This document shows, one piece after another, positions 61,591 to 64,000 of a DNA stretch of 64,000 nt. Under the pieces are notes generated by a model. It was not told where the DNA came from. It searched no databases and saw only the letters and a program-made list of their open reading frames with translations. This DNA comes from Chamaea fasciata. Lineage: Eukaryota; Chordata; Aves; Passeriformes; Sylviidae. The stretch lies in NCBI GenBank assembly GCA_029207755.1, contig JARCOQ010000006.1:19442890-19506889 (forward strand). The letters are read 5' to 3'. How positions within the stretch are numbered: the first letter of the stretch is position 1; each line of letters begins with the position of its first letter. A program made the position numbers and the translations under genes.

Positions 61591-64000
61591 TATGAGCAAT
61601 GTTTTATATATTTCAACATCAATAACACGTTTGTTAAAGTCTAAATTTTAGAAATTGAGTAATCCAGCCTGATATTTGTTGTCTGTTAATATCCTTAGGA
61701 AAGGCATTTATAAACACAGAATTAGTAGACTTCCTATTATTTAAAGATGAAGGGGTTTGGTTTTCTGAAACTGATAGCCCAGAAATGCTCAACAAACTGA
61801 ACATCAGAACATTGTGCACCTATTCCTTACTATAAATTAAATTTCTGGAATAGAATCACAACTCACTTTTTTTTGTTAATGTGACTTTATGAATAAAGGG
61901 ATATATCTGCCTTGAGATATCTATAATGCAGTTTACTAAAAAGTACTAAAGACTAAAACAGTCTTTTTGCATAAAAAATTAGTTTTCTGCCAGCTCACCT
62001 GCTAGTTTCTGGCAACTCACTTGGTTGGCTACCGCAGACAAGCAGCTTTTGGACATGTTGATTGCATATCAACACTTATATTTGCTCATCAGTCCATGTT
62101 CACAGAAGTGTCTCTTTTGCATGATGCAAATCCCTGGGCTTTTTGCCTCCTGTGCTTTTAACAGGCGTATGCACATATAATTTCAATTTAAACAAAACTT
62201 TGTCTATTCAGAAAAAAGTATCTTGTTCCCAAGTAGAGCTTGTCACCAGACATTCCGCAGTTTTCATATGAAAAGTTTTTCCCATCAGATGGTGATAACC
62301 TGGAAAAAATTATTGCTATTAACAGTCATCTGAGAGGAAAAGCAATTAAAAAAAGAGTAAGGATAGACTTGCAATCATGAGAAAGTAAAGGAGCAAAAAT
62401 GCCTATTTCTTCAACAGCAAGTACTTAAAATGTTGCAGACTAATGGAAAAGTTATTTTTAGCCTGGTAAAAATTCAGTCCATGTTCTCCTTCACCATACA
62501 TCTGCACTAGATAAGATGCAAACCAAACTGCTCGAGTTTACTTTAGTGACTTAAAGTATCTTTTTAACAATGCTTCCTACCTGAGAGAGTCTTCTAATTT
62601 TTGGATAGAATTTGGAATCTAACAATATAGAAATTAAATTCTTCATGTTTAAAAGACATAATTTTGCAGTTCCTGATGATAACAGATTCCTCCTACACTA
62701 ATTATTTTTACCTCTTAACCTGTACATGATCTATGACATTTTTCCCTGAGCAGGTTCTTTTTTAAGATAATGATATTCAGTAACTCTCAAGCCTTCTTAT
62801 CCTGAATTAGATAAATGCCAAAAATGTCTAGATATCTGTGAGCCCACAGTTTGCAATCTAAATTAACTTTCTTCCTAATCTTAACACAGTGTGTCCTTTG
62901 GCTGTTTTGCATATCACTTGAATGATGTCAGCATTTAGACATAACTGGAACACAAATTTAGCCTACATAATAAAACATTACAAAGCATATTAAGAAGACT
63001 TACACTGAGATGAAAATTACTATTTACAAGCTAAGGACTAGGTTGTGTTAAACACAGCACAACAAGCACATAATGATGTTCCATATGGTACAGGTTTGCA
63101 TTTTTATTTTATATTTATACAGATAAGCAAGGATAGCTTCAGAAAAAAATGATCCATATCTCATCTCCTTGTTACTGTTTGTGTGTACAGATCAGCTCTT
63201 GTTCAAATTCCCACTGTCTCACACCTCAGCATGTCATACTGTACTTTTGCTTTGGTAAATGTAAACTCTTGGGATATTTTCATGTAAAATATCCTTTTTT
63301 CTTGTTCTCTTCATTCATCATGTCCTCTTTTCCCATGATTTTTGTCCAGTTATACCAAACACAACCTGATTACCTTGTATTGCCTGGCTTCATGACTTAT
63401 CCTAATATGCCTTTTGACTCATCAGTGCTACTTTCAATATACCCCTTGTGGCAATCCCTATTGCAGAGGCTGAATTTTCTGTCAAGTATCTCCATGGTTT
63501 AGTTCACAAAGGTAAACCAATATATTGTGAATAAAAAATAGCACAAGTGAAAGTTAATAAAAGTAATAACATTATTTATGTCCTTTCACTTGTTTTGAGA
63601 GATATTATTAAAAAGTTATGTGCAATAAGCCATTATCAGTGCACAGGAGGTTTTGCCGTAATGGAATTAGGGTGACTGGTTTTGCATAAGATACAAAAAT
63701 GCTTCATTTACCTAAACAATCATTTTCAGAGTTCATTTTAACACAAAGTTAAAATGGGTTACCATGTCCCCTGGTTTCAATGTAGGTTCATTGCGTTTAG
63801 CCGTTTATGTCATGACATGAGTGTTTCTCCAAATTCCTGTGAATAGGTAATAAATTGCTGATTCCATATTGACCCCCTGGTTTTAGTCCACTGTAGTAGC
63901 CTAATTTTTTCCACTTTCAATTTTTGTTTCTTATTTAAGAGTGGCAAATCATATATGGGCCCTTGAACACTTTTTTTTCCTTGTTCAGGGAAATAGATTT
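61591..64000. other. Unique AT-rich noncoding DNA to window end
   Basis: I recognise no gene or transposon. The 117-codon plus-strand frame at 63149-63502 is the longest open frame in the window not explained by a repeat. It is rich in Ser, Phe, Leu, Cys and Tyr, has no recognisable domain, and fits chance expectation. Confidence 0.55.

Noticed and set aside
63149..63502. 117-codon open frame
   Set aside because: It has no recognisable domain. With AT-rich stop frequency (assumed about 0.08 per codon), roughly 0.6 open runs of this length are expected by chance in six frames of 64 kb.
1..64000. CRISPR arrays, operons, prokaryotic promoters, tRNA or rRNA genes
   Set aside because: No regularly spaced direct repeats with unique spacers, no gene-dense organisation and no tRNA/rRNA signature were seen. 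The CR1 and LTR content shows a vertebrate nuclear genome.

Overview
The window looks like nuclear DNA from a bird, probably a songbird (passerine). The base composition is AT-rich throughout. At least seven 5'-truncated CR1 LINE 3' ends are present, several ending in the CR1-type octamer tail (agaatcat/atgattct). There are also LTRs of kinds common in avian and passerine genomes. No mammalian-type SINEs or L1 elements are seen. The passerine assignment is inference from repeat content; the avian assignment is firmer.

I find no protein-coding gene, no rRNA, tRNA or other RNA gene, and no CRISPR or prokaryotic feature. The longest open frames (up to about 166 codons) are explained by simple repeats, by transposon sequence or by chance in 64 kb of AT-rich DNA. 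The window is therefore best read as intergenic DNA or the inside of a very large intron.

Layout: 1-4518 unique AT-rich DNA; 4519-4991 a minus-strand LTR fragment; 4992-14039 mostly unique; 14040-14265 CR1(+); 18613-18668 an (ATCC)14 microsatellite; 21865-22062, 24478-24925 and 27299-27404 CR1(-); 28599-28870 a compact 272-bp solo LTR with a 6-bp target-site duplication; 32705-34016, possibly on to about 34200, an LTR plus the leader of a degraded endogenous retrovirus, the leader carrying about ten diverged copies of a roughly 48-bp repeat; 34200-41667 unique; 41668-41938 and 43770-44425 CR1(+), the second reaching into the end of the reverse-transcriptase ORF; 46330-48090 two unrecognised GC-richer islands and an A26/CCAA low-complexity tract; 49107-49545 CR1(-); 50263-50959 a solo LTR(-); 51971-52003 an A33 tract; 52977-53005 a 14-bp near-zero-loop palindrome; 55203-55911 a solo LTR(+) flanked by ATTAT; 58440-58740 another GC-richer island; 61470-61590 CR1(-); then unique AT-rich DNA to the end.

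Nothing here works together as a gene system. The most informative content is the transposon archaeology: four LTR groups, two related LTR copies in opposite orientation about 28 kb apart, direct repeats marking old integrations, and a retroviral leader containing a minisatellite-like array. A few hairpins and GC-rich islands remain unexplained.
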